Shown here: positions 1-11,397 of the stretch, piece by piece
Layout of the letters: the number at the start of each line of letters is the position of its first letter
Position numbering within the stretch: the first letter of the stretch is position 1
DNA from: Angiostrongylus vasorum
Taxonomy: Eukaryota; Nematoda; Chromadorea; Rhabditida; Metastrongylidae
Direction of reading: 5' to 3'
Assembly: GCA_018806985.1 (NCBI GenBank)
Contig: JADANN010000439.1
Location: 999,501-1,063,500 of the forward strand
DNA length: 64,000 nt
The notes under the pieces: model-generated
Databases searched by the model: none
The model's input: only the letters and a program-made list of their open reading frames with translations
Told to the model about the DNA's origin: nothing
Translations under genes and position numbers: made by a program

Positions 1-329
1 AAACTACAGCGTTATTTAGAGGCTGTACATGTGACGCTTAAATCTTATTTACACAACTTTTTATAACACTGATTATTTCTGGCAGGAAATCACTTCTTAA
101 AAGCGTGACTCCCTTTCTGACGCATTGTTTACGCACAACGTTTTCACGCAACTGAGAAAAATCGTTTGATAGTTGCGTCCAGAATTTGTGCGAAATCATA
201 GAAGTCATCTTAATGGGCTGTGCCACTGAAATGTCAACGGCGTGCAGTAGTTTTCTATGACACATGTAGTTATCGATCAAGATTATAACCACTGACAGTC
301 CACCATCAACTACTTTCTTGTGTACTCAG

Positions 330-3189
330 GCTGTACGGTACGACCGCTATCGTGCTCCTGACATCAAAGAAGCAGTACGACGGCTACTCAAGGGAGATCC
401 AGTCTCGCTGGAATGGTATCGATCTAAAGAGGAGAAGCTGCAGTTATTGGATGCTGCAATAGACATAGTGGACGGGAACGTCATTTTAACGGTTGTTTTG
501 TTTCTCAAAAACACTTTGGTGGACTCACTATTCCGGGATATCCTTTTGAGAAGACCTCAGGCAGCGGACGAATATATTTCTTATTTAAAACTTACTCGTG
601 ACTACGATGAATTAACGACAACGTTATTTGCGCTAGGTAGAAATGCTGATGCTGCTATGGTGGAATTCTCAGCTGCAATTCGTCATCAAGTCCATGAGCA
701 GAAGATTCAAGCTCTGAGAAAATGTGTCCGAAGCGGCTTCAGCGACCCATTTCTTGCAGCCGAGGCAGCAGTTGTCAACGACTATGTTAGTCTCCTAGAG
801 CGACAGATCCCTATCAATGTATGTTTCTATTTCCAATTTTCTTTGCTACACACTCTTCTAGAACTTTAGAATTAATATTGGTCTGTTGAGATTGCGGATG
901 ATCAGAACAAAAGTGCTACATTCAGTGCTTTTCCGAAGAATGCAAGTCTTGTCGGAAGATCCGTCATTTCTACATATTATTATTGTTGTCTGTACCACTA
1001 CGACGATCCAGCAGTACGTAATGTTCTCGTCTTTAAAGTACCAATCCACGTTTTCGAGCGATGGGTACCACGTGATTTTAGTTGTTCTTTGCTTCCGTTA
1101 AAACTAAAGAATTAAAGGAAAACTATATTCTTGAAGGAAAGGAAACTCTTGATTAATTTACGCCAAAGATGTGTTAAATACGCCAGTGTGTTGAGCGGAA
1201 AGAATATATTAGATAGAGAAACTTAACTCTAAAGGGGCAGATAGCATAGTGGTAGTGATGCCAGTCATCGCCAGCACGGTTCTGGTTCGATCCCGCTCCG
1301 GGCTAACCAAACTTTTCATCCCTCCGGGTTCGGGAAATTGGTACCGGTCTTTTCCGGGAGTAAATCACTCTCTGCACTTCAATTGGTAACGCTCCAGCCC
1401 AGCTAGCTCAGGACTCCAGGAGGAATCGACTCTACCAGCATTCTAAGATAAAGTCCTCAAACAGCAATTGAAGCCATTCATAAGAGTTGGAAGACCTTTG
1501 TGAACAATGGATGTGAGGAAATGAAGCGAATGTGAGAAGTGCTGGGATACGTAGAGTAGACGTGAAGACTGGGAAAATCTTAACACATTTCTGTGTTATA
1601 CTTTTTCACTTCATAGTTGAAGGAATTGTTTCAATCATTGTTGCAGCATTCACTCGCAAATCCTAATAATGTACGTGATGCTTTTCGGTTGACGGACAAA
1701 GAAGCTATTTGGACTTGTGTGAGCGCTCTAGCTAGGCAAAGCAGGTATGCTGAGAAGCGAATATCTTTTTGGTCTATGTCACCAGTCTGTTTCTTCCTTG
1801 CTTTTTAGATGGCCTGATGTCGAACGTGTATTACAACCAAAGACTTTTCTAGGTTCACTTCATAGTCGAGGTGCTTTTCCTGCAGAATTTCAATTAATTT
1901 TTAAGACTGAGTAGATACTAGTTCTCACTTCAAAGTTGGTGGTGTTGTTGCAGTAGCGCTCAATTCACCAAAGTTGTTGTGCCCGTTCAGTTGGCAAAAC
2001 TTGTTCCACATATTATATCTTAACTCTGCTGCGCCACCGAAAGATTTGTTATGTCGAATTCTACGCGCTGTTAGTGACGCTGATCAGCGTCTCAAACTGG
2101 CTGAGAAGTACGACGTATGTGAAGTGAGTTCCCATATGTTTTCATGATTCTTGAAGGGTTCGGTAAATGCTGTAGTGTCATGCTGAACATTTTTTAGTTT
2201 AGTGAACAACGTGGTCACTAAAACATCTACCTTGAACTGTTTGATTTTCAAGTCTAAGTTAGACGAAGCGTACTCGTGTAGTTTCTAGAGTTTGTTGAAA
2301 CTTACTGATTTGAATAGCCCATCTTCACTGGTTGTGATGGCCGCAGCATAATTTCCACCTCCGGAGTTTTCCTGGTTTAGCCATTGTCGTTTCCTGGAGT
2401 CCCGAAGTCAGCCTAGCCAAAGTCTTCCCCAGGTCGTCAACACCCCCAGTCACTCGCCGCCCTTGTGTATCAGACCATCATGCGCTCACTGGTATATCCA
2501 CCAACGCTCCTGGGCCAGCTCCCAGCATCGAAAGGTACCTGGATTATTCGACGGTCCACCCATGGTAGAGCTGAAACCAAAATCCTTGGACAGCCTCACT
2601 GGTATATCCATAATCCTGGTGTTGGTTTACTCTTGGCTGAGATTCCGAATGGATATTTGAACTGGTTTTGAAACTTACTTAGTTACTTGGATACTTGGAC
2701 GGTCTGTCTTCACGAGCTGTGTCAACCCTAGCACATATGCCGTTCGTTCCTTTCTCTCCCAGTTGTAGTCCATGGTGGTGGTCTTGTTCGAACATGGTAG
2801 CGCGTGCGAGTCTCGTACCGTGATCTGTAAAAGAACTGCAGCTGCGGGTACAGGTGGTTCAACGATGATCAACGAGATTTTGAAACTAAAGTGAAAAAAT
2901 AGAAAAACCAACTTAAACACTATAGATATATGTTGCTGTATTTCTTTTTTAAAACAGTGATATTTCAGATTGTCATTGAATGTCTCGTTGCGCAGAAAGA
3001 TCGCTTACGGTTGTCAAAGTTCGCTAATAAACTTGCGCTGAATACGCCTGATGCCTATAAAGCCCTAGCTGCGTTAAACAATACGGTAATGGTTGTTGTT
3101 GAACTGTTTCTAGTATTGTTAACTTTTCAATTCGCGTTGAATCATTTCATCCAGTCAAATTATTTCAGAGTACGAAATGGAAGAACTAG
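330..3189 (+). CDS. spe-39: SPE-39 / VIPAS39 ortholog, C-terminal seven exons (5' end outside window)
   Basis: Exons read at 330-818, 891-1013, 1647-1744, 1809-1852, 1954-2123, 2969-3085 and 3169-3189. Each intron is GT-AG and codon phase is kept across every junction, giving 353 residues and a TAG stop. The product resembles the C-terminal, Vps16-C-like half of C. elegans SPE-39 and human VIPAS39, including motifs such as RRPQAADEYISYL, LFALGRNADAAMVEF and AFPKNASLVGRS. From the family, SPE-39 binds class C Vps SM proteins (VPS33) and acts in endolysosomal trafficking and nematode sperm membranous-organelle formation. C. elegans SPE-39 is about 520 residues, so roughly the first third lies upstream of base 1. 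The end of the fifth exon was set at 2123 rather than 2114 because that keeps an ungapped match to the worm protein. The last exon codes only six residues (STKWKN). Introns hold a degenerate SINE (about 1235-1430) and a family B repeat (about 2318-2740). Confidence 0.92.
1235..1430 (+). repeat. Degenerate tRNA-derived SINE (family A-like) in spe-39 intron
   Basis: An A-box-like stretch (AGCATAGTGG) is followed by a B box (GGTTCGATCCCG), then by the family A body marker for 'cctccgggttcgggaaattggtacc'. The acceptor stem does not pair, so this is not a tRNA gene. It is more diverged than most copies in the window. Confidence 0.55.
2318..2740 (+). repeat. Family B repeat, diverged copy, in spe-39 intron
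   Basis: It shares the family B order of blocks: the 'cactggttgtg...ccagcataat' head, 'ggtttagccattgt', 'gtcagcctagccaaagtc' and 'caggtcgtcaac'. A block 'cactggtatatcca' occurs twice (about 2480 and 2597), and a second head-like block starts near 2681, so this copy is rearranged. Confidence 0.6.
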
Positions 3190-4754
3190 ATGGGATTTCT
3201 GCTGATTACTACCGCATAATATAGGTTCGATCCTGGCTTGGTGTTTTCGGTCTCTCGTACAGTCTATTCTTTTTTTTTCCAATTCTTCCCATCTATCCAC
3301 TTGTTTCAGTATCACTGAGTATCGCTCGCATGAAATGATTCATCACTCGTTTTTTTCATTTCTTTGTTTTGCATATGATGAGTTGGAAGGTGACGGTATA
3401 ACTTGGGTATCAAAAGATGTTCGAGTCTTGTTAACTAGAATTTGTGTGGTGGGGTTAAATTGTGACTAAAAGAAAACTCTTGAAAGAACCGTAACATTAA
3501 TATAGCTATACTTAGGTGCATTGGGTAGAGGTGAATTTCCTACCTTACATTCCACGTAAATTCCTATGCAACGAAAGTGGAATCGTTCGGTTAATCTATA
3601 GCATAACATTGTTTTATACGTTTTTTTTTTGTAAAATACCTCATTGTGATTGGAGACTTCTTATGCTGCTATATAAAGTTTTTGAGAATTTACCCAACTG
3701 AACGGTTCAGTTTACGACAGGTTATCGCCTTGAAGTTACTGTACGCTATTTGGTGTGCTGTTCGTTCTTTACAGAATGAAGTTCCGTATTCTATTCGTTG
3801 GTTCCTAGTTCCCTGTACAGCGTATTGTTCTCTTATTGAGTTTACTAATTACTTTTGAAGCTTGTGACACTCTTTTAAAATGCATACTTTATGGTTTAGA
3901 TGATCTTTTTCCTTTCTTTCTCAATGCTCAGGAAGGGATAATGTACTTTCTTAGTGGAATTCACTACGGAGTAGAAAGGAATACCGATGTTACTTGATAA
4001 CTGGATGGTCATTCTTCGCGGAAACGTGCGAGCACCACCATAACTTCCAATTGACTGGAATTTTTCTTGTCGGGATGTTTTTTTTTTTCTGTTGAAACCT
4101 TTCTAGAGTTCTGCAAGACCGTGATTATGGACAGACATTCACAGCCCTTCAGAATCAGAACGAGATTTGCCACCGTAAAACTGTGTTAATACAAGGAAGG
4201 CGGTAAAGCTAACACTGGTTAACTCTTAGCTAAGTATTCGAGTTGAATTATGCAACTTCTGACCTTAGAGACCATGCGGTAAACCAATGGGGAGATAAGG
4301 TGAGGACATGATGTTGAAAATCTTAGAATCAGCTTTACTTCTACGCTTCATTCAAAGTTATAGATCTAGCTTGCCATCTACTCTACGTTTAAAGTTTTTA
4401 GGTCCAGCTCTGTCTTTTCTTCATTCAAAGGTATAGGTCCAGCTTTCTGTTCCTACTTTAGCTTAAATGCTTCTCAATACTTCGTTTGGTTATCTGTTCA
4501 ACAGCGTTGACTATATTTTCGATGTATAGAGCCACGTCAACAAATCAGGTTTAGCAGAAATTAAAATACTTCAGTCACTGGTGCGTTGGTTTTAAAGTGG
4601 TGTACATAGGAGCTGTCCCGCTTAGTTCCCTGTCTAATAAAGTGGGAAAATGAGCAGAACTAATGACAAGGGCTCAGACTGCACAAGAAGAACCGAGTGT
4701 CGGATTGTATTGTTATTTATATGAGCCATCTTCACGTCTACTGTGGGGATCTCA
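3190..4754. other. Intergenic stretch, no gene recognised
   Basis: AT-rich sequence between the spe-39 stop and the first SINE upstream of the phosphatase gene. Only short unsupported open frames are present. I see no RNA gene and no repeat family member that I can name. Nearly parallel phrases 'ggtccagctctgtctttt' and 'ggtccagctttctgttcc' near 4400-4460 suggest a small degenerate local duplication. Confidence 0.5.
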
Positions 4755-4890
4755 CCACTTCTGCTCCCGCATAAGTCCGGTACCATTTGCCCGACCCGGG
4801 AGGGATGGAGGGCTTGGTGGACCATAGGCGCGGGGGTCGATTCCACGTGTGTGTCGCGGTGGCGCCTCCAACCACTGTGCCACACGCATC
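4755..4890 (-). repeat. tRNA-derived SINE family A, 3'-truncated copy
   Basis: Reverse-complement copy containing the tRNA-like head (about 4836-4890) and the 'gacaagtctggtacc / cccggagggatgga' body block. The rest of the body is missing. It explains the overlapping open frames here. Confidence 0.75.
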
Positions 4891-5228
4891 CGATGCATAT
4901 TTTGGGATTACTCAAGCAGTGGGAAATGGATATGTAGCGGCCAACTGGCAGAGGTATACCGTTGGGACCCATTCGATTTAGGTAACTAGCAAACGTTGAG
5001 CTCTGATGTTCATCACCAGTCGGAACTAGAGGATGTTACCTCGTATACTAAACTTTTCAAGGTTATTTTATTACATTGTGTGCAACTGTCTTCAATAATA
5101 GTTTCATTGGATCGGCAAGATGTCAAGCGAGTAGTAAGTCTTCCATAAATAAAAGTGACATTAACATTAACATAACCCTAATAACATTAAGAAGTTGCTT
5201 TATACTGTTCCTACACAAATTCGTATAG

Positions 5229-5500
5229 GCGCATGTAGCGCAATGGTTAGAGGCGCCCTGCGATACATATGTTCGATCCCGCGTCCCAAGCTCACCAAAC
5301 CCTCAATCCCTCCGGAGTTGGCAAATTGGTACTAGGCTTGTCTGGGAAGATAGCAGCACTGGGTCGATACATCGGTTGGTCACCGCGAGTCATTGTAAAG
5401 GCCAGGTACACGTCCACTTACCTGCAATGGTGCTTAATGAAGTCGAGTGCATGGCGCATCCCTCAGGGATTGATCAACGCCGAGAGCTGTGTCCCTTATC
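5229..5500 (+). repeat. tRNA-derived SINE family A, full-length copy
   Basis: Starts with a tRNA-like head (A box near TAGCGCAATGG, B box near GTTCGATCCCG) and runs through the conserved body to 'gggattgatcaacgccgagagct'. The copy ends about 190 bp upstream of the phosphatase start codon and accounts for the 142-codon open frame 5269-5697. Confidence 0.85.
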
Positions 5501-5639
5501 CTCTGTGGCAGATTTCGTGTTCTCTACCCTTCAATTACAGTATTCTGCCAAGTCACATGAGTAATAACCTCTGCGTTCATTGCTGGAATATTGTTGAATT
5601 ATTTGTGTTGTTCGCTCTAAAATGGGCCTGTTATGGCTG

Positions 5640-5690
5640 TTACGTCATGTACTGCTGTACTGCTGTACTGATCTTCTTTGGATTCCAGGA
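5640..5690 (+). promoter_or_regulatory. Possible bZIP/CRE-like site and trans-splice-type acceptor ahead of PTPMT1
   Basis: TTACGTCA lies at 5640-5647, and a pyrimidine-rich run ending in TTCCAG lies two bases before the ATG at 5691. The acceptor could receive a spliced leader, as is common in nematodes. A short 8-bp iteration (TACTGCTG) sits between them. Neither site is proven. Confidence 0.3.
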
Positions 5691-8284
5691 ATGTTAACAA
5701 CTCTTGCGTTCTACCCATCATTGGGTTACAACCTGCTTCGAAACTACCTACAACCAAATATATGGATGTGGTACAGTAGAATAGATCAGACTTTAGTTGT
5801 TGGTGCACTGCCATTCAAATCAATGCAGGAAGAACTAATTACGGTTAAGAGCACTTTTTTGTACTTTATTCTGTTTTTTTTTCTCTATATCTACATTCAT
5901 GTAGTTGTCAAGCCGTGTTGTCTGTGAAGGAATATCACTAGGTAATATTTTTCTCCCTCACGTATTGAAGTTAATTTATTTAGAAGGAAAATATCGGTGG
6001 TGTTGTTTGTTGTGTTGAAGATTTTGAACTGAGATACGGTCATAATGTTATCCAGAAAGAGGTTTGTTGTTTTCAATTGTGCCTTATGATTATAACATCA
6101 GCATTTCATGTGAAATACGACCACAATGACGCTGAGATATTTGCAAAGCTCCGAACCGCAGGTGTCTGCTGTGGGGACCGAACACGCTATTACCCTTTCC
6201 GGCGGCTAACAAGTTTACCACCAAACCATGGAGACACCTGCAATGCCGAGTTTTGCAAACATTTCAGCATCACTGTGGTTGTGTTTCATATAATACCCTA
6301 CCGTGGAAAGTTCTCGTAGGCAGTAAATAAATAGTTAACTTCAGTATCTTAGTTTTTAGCGTTTTAAGTTCACGTCTGGGGGGTTTTGAATCCTTACTAT
6401 TCCCAGCTTTATAATCGTCGGTTATTAACGTGTGCATAAATTGTCATTTTTTTCGAAAACCACCCGTAGTTTTCGGATTGTTAAAGAAATTAAGAACTGA
6501 GAAGATTTTTTAGGAAATGTTGTTTTAGCTTTGGGTTTGTCGAGAACCATTTTTTGAATGGATCAGCGTGGTATTAATACAAAGTGTTTAGTCCCACTTT
6601 TCCACAGATGCTAGTTAGAAATAATGAAAAAGTTAATTTCTCGATATTTATCTAGTTATCACATACAATTTACTTTATGTATTTTTTCAGGATTGGGTAG
6701 CCGCTGGTGTTGCTTTTCACCATATCCCAATGGTTGATTTTTTTGGGTCTGCTGGCAGAGCCCAGATTGATTCGGCGGTGAAATTTATAGAAAATATTTC
6801 CTCAACGGGAAAATCTGTATATGTTCATTGTAAGGTGAGTTTAGAGGCTTTGGCAAGTTGATAGCCAGGTGTTTGTCTTCCGTTCTAGTGTTAGTCACAC
6901 ATTATTGCAGTTAATGATTGAACAAGAACTATAAATGTTTGAGCAAGAACTAGAAGTTGACTGCTGTTGAGAAATTCACCTTTTTTTTTCGTGTATTTAA
7001 ATTGTGTGGCTTATACGAGGTTGGTAAAAAGATTTATTCCGGCTAAGGTTTTGACATTTTCGTCTTCATCAGAACCGATGATCCGGGTCGGTGGTCCACA
7101 GTTGTTCGTATTATCTCGATGTGACGTCTTCGTAGTCGTATCGAGTCGATCGCCGCTAAGTATGCCTCATCCGGGAGATGCTTCATTGAGGAAGATTCGA
7201 CTCGATACGACTGCGAAGGCACGACATCGAGATCTTACGAGCAACTGTGGACCACCGACCTTGATCATCGTCTCTGATGAAGACGAAGACGTCGAAACCT
7301 TAGCCGAAATAAATCTCTTTATCAACCACGTATAAGCCAAACAATTTAAATGCACGTTGATTACTTTACTACCGAGGTTCAATGATGGTCTGTTTGGGAA
7401 ATAGTCTTTTGTATCATTATATCTATACAGGCGGGACGTACACGTAGTGCAACTATTGCAGTATGTTATCTAATGAAATCGCGAAACTGGCTACCTAATG
7501 TTGCTATGGAGTACCTAAAGTCAAAAAGGCCTCAGGTTTTACTTTTATTGGTTTGCTTTTTCACTTTCGTGCTTGCGAAATGTTGTAGACATGATATTAG
7601 CTTCTTATTCACTGTCTACTACATTTTTTCACCGCAGGGTATTATGTGAAATAGAACCACAATGATGCTGAGATATTTGCAGAAATTCTGGTCGCGGGTG
7701 TCGCCGGTGGGGATAGAACACGCTATTACCCTTTTTGGGGGCTAACATGTTCACCACCACACCATGAGGATCCTTCGTTTAGCCTTTCTCTCAGCTAGTT
7801 TTCTGTCTAACAGTGCCATCAGCAAACACACCCGTCAGTGGGTTTGATCTAGGGAGCACGAATCGGCATTGCACCTATAGTAAATATTCATCATGTAGTA
7901 TGGTATATTCAGCTTAACTGTGTTCAATGCCGATTTGTGCTCCCCAGATCAGTCCCATTGACGGGTGATTGCTGATAGCACGTATAAGTTAAAAACACGG
8001 CTGAGAGAAAGACGAAGCGAGGGACCCGTATGATGTGGTGGTGAACTTTTTATCTCCCAAAAAAGGAAATAACGTGTTCGTTCCCCACCGCAAATACCTG
8101 CGGTTCGGAGTTTTGCAAATATCTTAGCATCACTGTGGTTGTAGACATATTCAAGAAAAACTTTTCCTTTGTTTTTTAGACGGTCCTGAGAAATACCCAC
8201 TGGCGAACGGCAAACGAGTATCGGCGATACCTCGACAAGCAAATGTTGGCAGCTCAACGTTCTAAAATTACAACATCGACATGA
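5691..8284 (+). CDS. PTPMT1: PTPMT1-type mitochondrial dual-specificity phosphatase (194 aa, complete)
   Basis: Exons at 5691-5843, 5984-6061, 6691-6834, 7431-7535 and 8180-8284. All introns are GT-AG in phase 0 and the protein is 194 residues, the usual family length. The catalytic CX5R signature is visible as HCKAGRTR, split exactly at the exon 3/4 junction (C at residue 124). Earlier family landmarks are YSRIDQTLVVGALPF near residues 22-36 and IGGVVCCVEDFEL near 54-66. The N-terminus is hydrophobic and basic, as expected for mitochondrial targeting. From the family, PTPMT1 dephosphorylates phosphatidylglycerophosphate to phosphatidylglycerol in cardiolipin synthesis at the inner membrane. 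The C. elegans counterpart is, I believe, F28C6.8. The introns carry three foldback elements, but the coding frame is intact. An AATAAA lies about 118 bases after the stop. Confidence 0.93.
6105..6300. repeat. Family C foldback in PTPMT1 intron 2
   Basis: Left arm 'gtgaaatacgaccacaatgacgctgagatatttgcaaag' reappears inverted as 'tttgcaaacatttcagcatcactgtggttgtgtttcat' at about 6250-6290. Between the arms lies the family C centre with the 'ggggaccgaacacgctatta' block. Confidence 0.7.
6993..7352. repeat. Family D palindromic MITE-like element in PTPMT1 intron 3
   Basis: Two arms of about 155 bp (about 6993-7150 and 7192-7352) are inverted copies of each other with a short centre. Both arms contain 'ggcttatacg', 'gacgtcttcgtcttcatcagag'-like and 'gtcggtggtccacagttg' blocks. 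The inverted symmetry gives matching open frames on both strands (6967-7335 + and 7167-7382 -), which are not genes. Confidence 0.85.
7637..8152. repeat. Family C inverted pair (about 515-bp foldback) in PTPMT1 intron 4
   Basis: The left half (about 7637-7885) and right half (about 7925-8152) are reverse-complement copies of the same tRNA-related SINE: 'accacaatgatgctgagatatttgcag' versus 'caaatatcttagcatcactgtggtt', and 'gggagcacgaatcggcattg' versus 'caatgccgatttgtgctcccc'. A roughly 45-bp AT-rich spacer separates them. Confidence 0.85.
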
Positions 8285-8401
8285 CCCTCTCGACACGCTT
8301 ATTATTGTACGTTTCTCTTTTATCTCATCATTTTCAAGGCATGGAATGTCCTCTACTATTCTGTTTTCATCAGTTGGTTTATTAACTCTTGCGAGTGATA
8401 A

Positions 8402-8407
8402 AATAAA
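8402..8407 (+). promoter_or_regulatory. Probable polyadenylation signal of PTPMT1
   Basis: A canonical AATAAA hexamer lies about 118 bases after the TGA stop at 8282-8284, with a T-rich tract upstream. This is the first such hexamer after the stop. Confidence 0.5.
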
Positions 8408-9001
8408 CTCTGTGAAAATTTGTTGAGATCTCCGATTTCAAGGAATGTGTTCTACAAGTAGGTCGCGTAAAACCCATGAGGCTTTTACCGAAAGAAATTA
8501 GAGTGTTTGCAGTACTAATGCATTTCTCGTCTTATCTTTGTTCCATAAAGCGCATTATGCTGCTAATTTATTTCCTACTTCATGCCCATGGTGAATCCTT
8601 GGTAAATCTTGTTTTTCGATGTGAATTTGAATGCCATGGCTTCGGCACTGTATTGCGTATTCGCTATGTTTCATTCTATTCCAGTTCATATTGTTTTTAA
8701 TGGAACCTCTTTAGTGAAAGTGTAGGTGGATTTGTATGGTGTGTAAGAAAATTAAGTATGAAAATAATATGAATTAATGCTGCTTTTCGAGAAAATACTG
8801 TCTTATATTAACATACAAAACTTGATGAGACGGTAACAACGATTGGCGGCTCATCGGACTATATCAGCATGGGCCTAGTTTTATACGAGCTTGCCGATAA
8901 ATGTATTGGATCCTTGCACATTGAAGATGACTCCGCTGAGCACGAGCTCCTTCTACAACCTGATTCACCACACACCGGCGAGTAGATAAACCACGGGGGT
9001 C

Positions 9002-9400
9002 TATGCTTACCATACTTACTTACTTGGATACTTGGATGGCCCATCCTCATTCGTTGTGCGGTTCCATATTCCTCACTTTTCGGAGTTTTGATGGTTTAGC
9101 CATTGTGTTTCCATGGAGTGCCGAGGTCAGCTTGGCCAAAGTTTGCCGCAGGTCGTCACCACCGCAGGCAGTCGCGCGCTTGTGGATCGGCGGGAGGTTT
9201 GCCACCATGAGACTAGTTTAATACCAGGACGGTAACGGATCCTGGTATTGGTTTACTTCTAGCTGGGCTTCCTGATTGATACGCCGGACTCCTTCTCAGC
9301 TTGGAAGACCCTGCTGGGTGGTGAATCCCCCATTGTAGCTCGCAGCCCGATACCCAGGAATACCTGCCAGCCACGATGAGGACGTAAACCGTTGGGAGAC
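9002..9400 (+). repeat. Family B repeat
   Basis: Opens with 'acttacttacttggatacttggatgg', then the head, 'ggtcagcttggccaaagt', 'caggtcgtcaccaccgcaggcagtcgc', 'ttgccaccatgcgac'-like, 'ggatcctggtattggtttact' and a tail ending near the 'aaaccgttggga' block. Full-length in outline. Confidence 0.8.
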
Positions 9401-9486
9401 TGTGCGCACCATAGTGGTTATTGTTAGCGTTATCTGTTGGTAAACTTCCTGAAGAGGCGAGACGTGGTTTTATGACCGAGTTAGTT

Positions 9487-9516
9487 GATAACCACAGTGG
9501 ATTCACTGTGGTTATC
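9487..9516. repeat. Perfect 13-bp hairpin with 4-nt loop
   Basis: GATAACCACAGTG at 9487-9499 pairs with CACTGTGGTTATC at 9504-9516 around the loop GATT. It lies just past a family B copy. Confidence 0.85.
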
Positions 9517-9687
9517 ATTAGTATGATTCAGTTTGGGTAACCCAATTCGAGTACCTCTGTACAGTTAAGAATTGTTTCAATCTTCAACTTCGTAATTTGA
9601 TTTCAAGTTTTTTTTTGTTGTTCTTTGTTAAGTTTAAACCTACTTGCATTTGTGGTGAATGTGTTTCATTTTTAGTGCAAGATATTC

Positions 9688-9790
9688 ATGGAAACATTTA
9701 CCGTATTTTCTGTATCAACGCTAGAGATCGGGCCAGTTCCTTTAGCGGCTCGACCGTCTCCCCCAATTACCTTTGGAACCGGTCCGCTTC
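9688..9790 (+). CDS. Candidate first coding exon of an unidentified gene
   Basis: An acceptor-like tract ending TTTTTAG at 9675 precedes ATG 9688 by 12 bases. A 34-codon frame beginning METFTVFSVSTLEIG runs to a possible donor (C|GTAGTG) at 9791. The sequence is not part of any repeat family here. No partner exon was found with certainty. A second patch at about 10511-10590 (frame containing KNLVAELDFTARRLVARC) looks protein-like but lacks a convincing acceptor. I do not recognise the product. Confidence 0.25.
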
Positions 9791-9799
9791 GTAGTGAAA

Positions 9800-10920
9800 G
9801 CTGCCTGGAAACAAGATTCACCTTGATTTGTTCCATCAGCTTCTTGTCATCTCTTTTCTGGGCATGCTTTCGTTATGGCTAATATCTTTTGCTACAGTAT
9901 TTATGATCACAGTTTATTGTTACGATAAATGACAGTATAGCTACCAACCAGTATTGTAAACTGAAACCTTAGTGCCTATGAATTTTCCTACTTTGCCTTA
10001 TGATATTGACCGTAGGTTAATTTTTGTGTGAGAACCACGTGTACCTGTTCTTTGGCTGCGTATGACGTAGTTGTATCCTAAGACTGAGTCAGAGAAGTTT
10101 ATGAATTCGACTAGGCTTATAGCTAGGAAACGTGTTCATTTCATGTTTAGTTAGGAAAGACGTTAAGGTCATTTATTGAGTTTAAGTTGTAAAAGTTTCA
10201 GAACTTGTTTTTCGTTCACGTAACATTGTGTTACGTTCAATTTGTCATTTTCTAGCATTTGTGATGTTTCCATCTTTTGTTTTTCTTCTGGCAGTAAAAG
10301 TAGAGATGTCTAGCTAGCTATATTTTAAGACTTGAAAGAGCTTATTCAAAGCTAGAAGCACTTTTCTCCGGCTTCGTATAGGTTGAAGTGACTAGTTGGC
10401 TGCATATTTCAGGTTATAACATGGTATTTTCCTGCTGGTACATATGATTATTGTTTCTTAAAGATTGATAAAATTGTGCATTGTTCAATAGTTTATGATT
10501 CGGTTTTCGTCAACCGGAGAAAAATCTGGTCGCCGAGCTGGATTTCACTGCACGACGTCTTGTTGCTCGTTGTTCTAAAGTCTGCCTAGATATTCATCGT
10601 GGATGAGTCGTTTCTGGATATCGAAATATGATGTTCAGTGGAGGTTCATACTTAACGGGAATTTCTTAGCTGAGAAAGAGTTTGATATTTGCACTCGCAA
10701 GTCAAATAGTGTGAAAACCAATGCTAGAAATGTCAACATCATAGAAGAATCCCACTCTCAAGTGGTATTTGTGCCTCCTACCTAGGATATCCAGCGATCA
10801 CCTGTGGTGACAACTTTAAGAAGGCTTTACGCTACGCTTGTATCAGAATTCAAAAAATGAAGATCGCTTAACTAACAACACGGCCTTGGTGACCGATAAG
10901 AGTGTGTCAAATCCGCTAAG
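9800..10920. other. Gene-poor stretch
   Basis: No named repeat and no supported gene. It contains only the protein-like but unplaced patch near 10511-10590 and short unsupported frames. Confidence 0.4.
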
Positions 10921-11027
10921 TTCGTGGGAGATACTTGCTTTCAATTTGGCTTCCATTTGGAAATAATGTTAACGATATTTACCTTTTTTATTTTCTGCCT
11001 TTTATACTTTTTATGGCAGGTTATTAC

Positions 11028-11185
11028 TATGCGAAATACAACCACAAGATTGCTGAGATATTTGCAAAACTCCGGACCGCAGGTGTTTGCGGTGGGGAAC
11101 GAACGCGCTATTGTCCTTTCCGGGGAGTAGCGCGTTCACCACCACACCATGCGGGTCCTTCGTTTCGCCTCTCTCTCAGCTAGTT
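11028..11185 (-). repeat. tRNA-related SINE family C
   Basis: Contains the family blocks 'accacaagattgctgagatatttgcaaaactccggaccgcaggtgtttgc' and 'cacaccatgcgggtccttcg' (quoted as + strand). On the - strand an A-box-like TGGTGTGGTGG and a B-box-like GCGTTCGTTCC are spaced as in a tRNA-derived element. Confidence 0.7.
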
Positions 11186-11397
11186 CTTATTGCTGAGATA
11201 ATAATGAGATATTGATGAGATAATAATGTTAACCTTCCTGATAGCTGGAATGTCTGGCGAAACTTAATCACATTCATATTTCGGCAGCAAAGAATAGTTC
11301 TTTAGCATAGTCAATGATGAAGTAGTAGGTGAAGGTGCGTTCTAGGTACAAAAAGTTGGGATATAACCACAAGGATGTTGATAAAAAACGGTAAAAG

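Noticed and set aside
38..292. 84-codon - strand frame at the left edge, vaguely transposase-like
   Set aside because: No catalytic motif or terminal repeats visible; it lies in a spe-39 intron and is too short to support.
1235..1310. Possible tRNA gene from A and B box motifs
   Set aside because: Acceptor and anticodon stems do not pair and the sequence continues into SINE body blocks. The same holds for all the other tRNA-like heads in the window.
5269..5697. 142-codon open frame
   Set aside because: It runs through a family A SINE and then non-coding sequence; the real coding start is ATG 5691 in another frame.
6967..7335. 122-codon frame and its - strand partner at 7167-7382
   Set aside because: Both arise from the two arms of a palindromic element.
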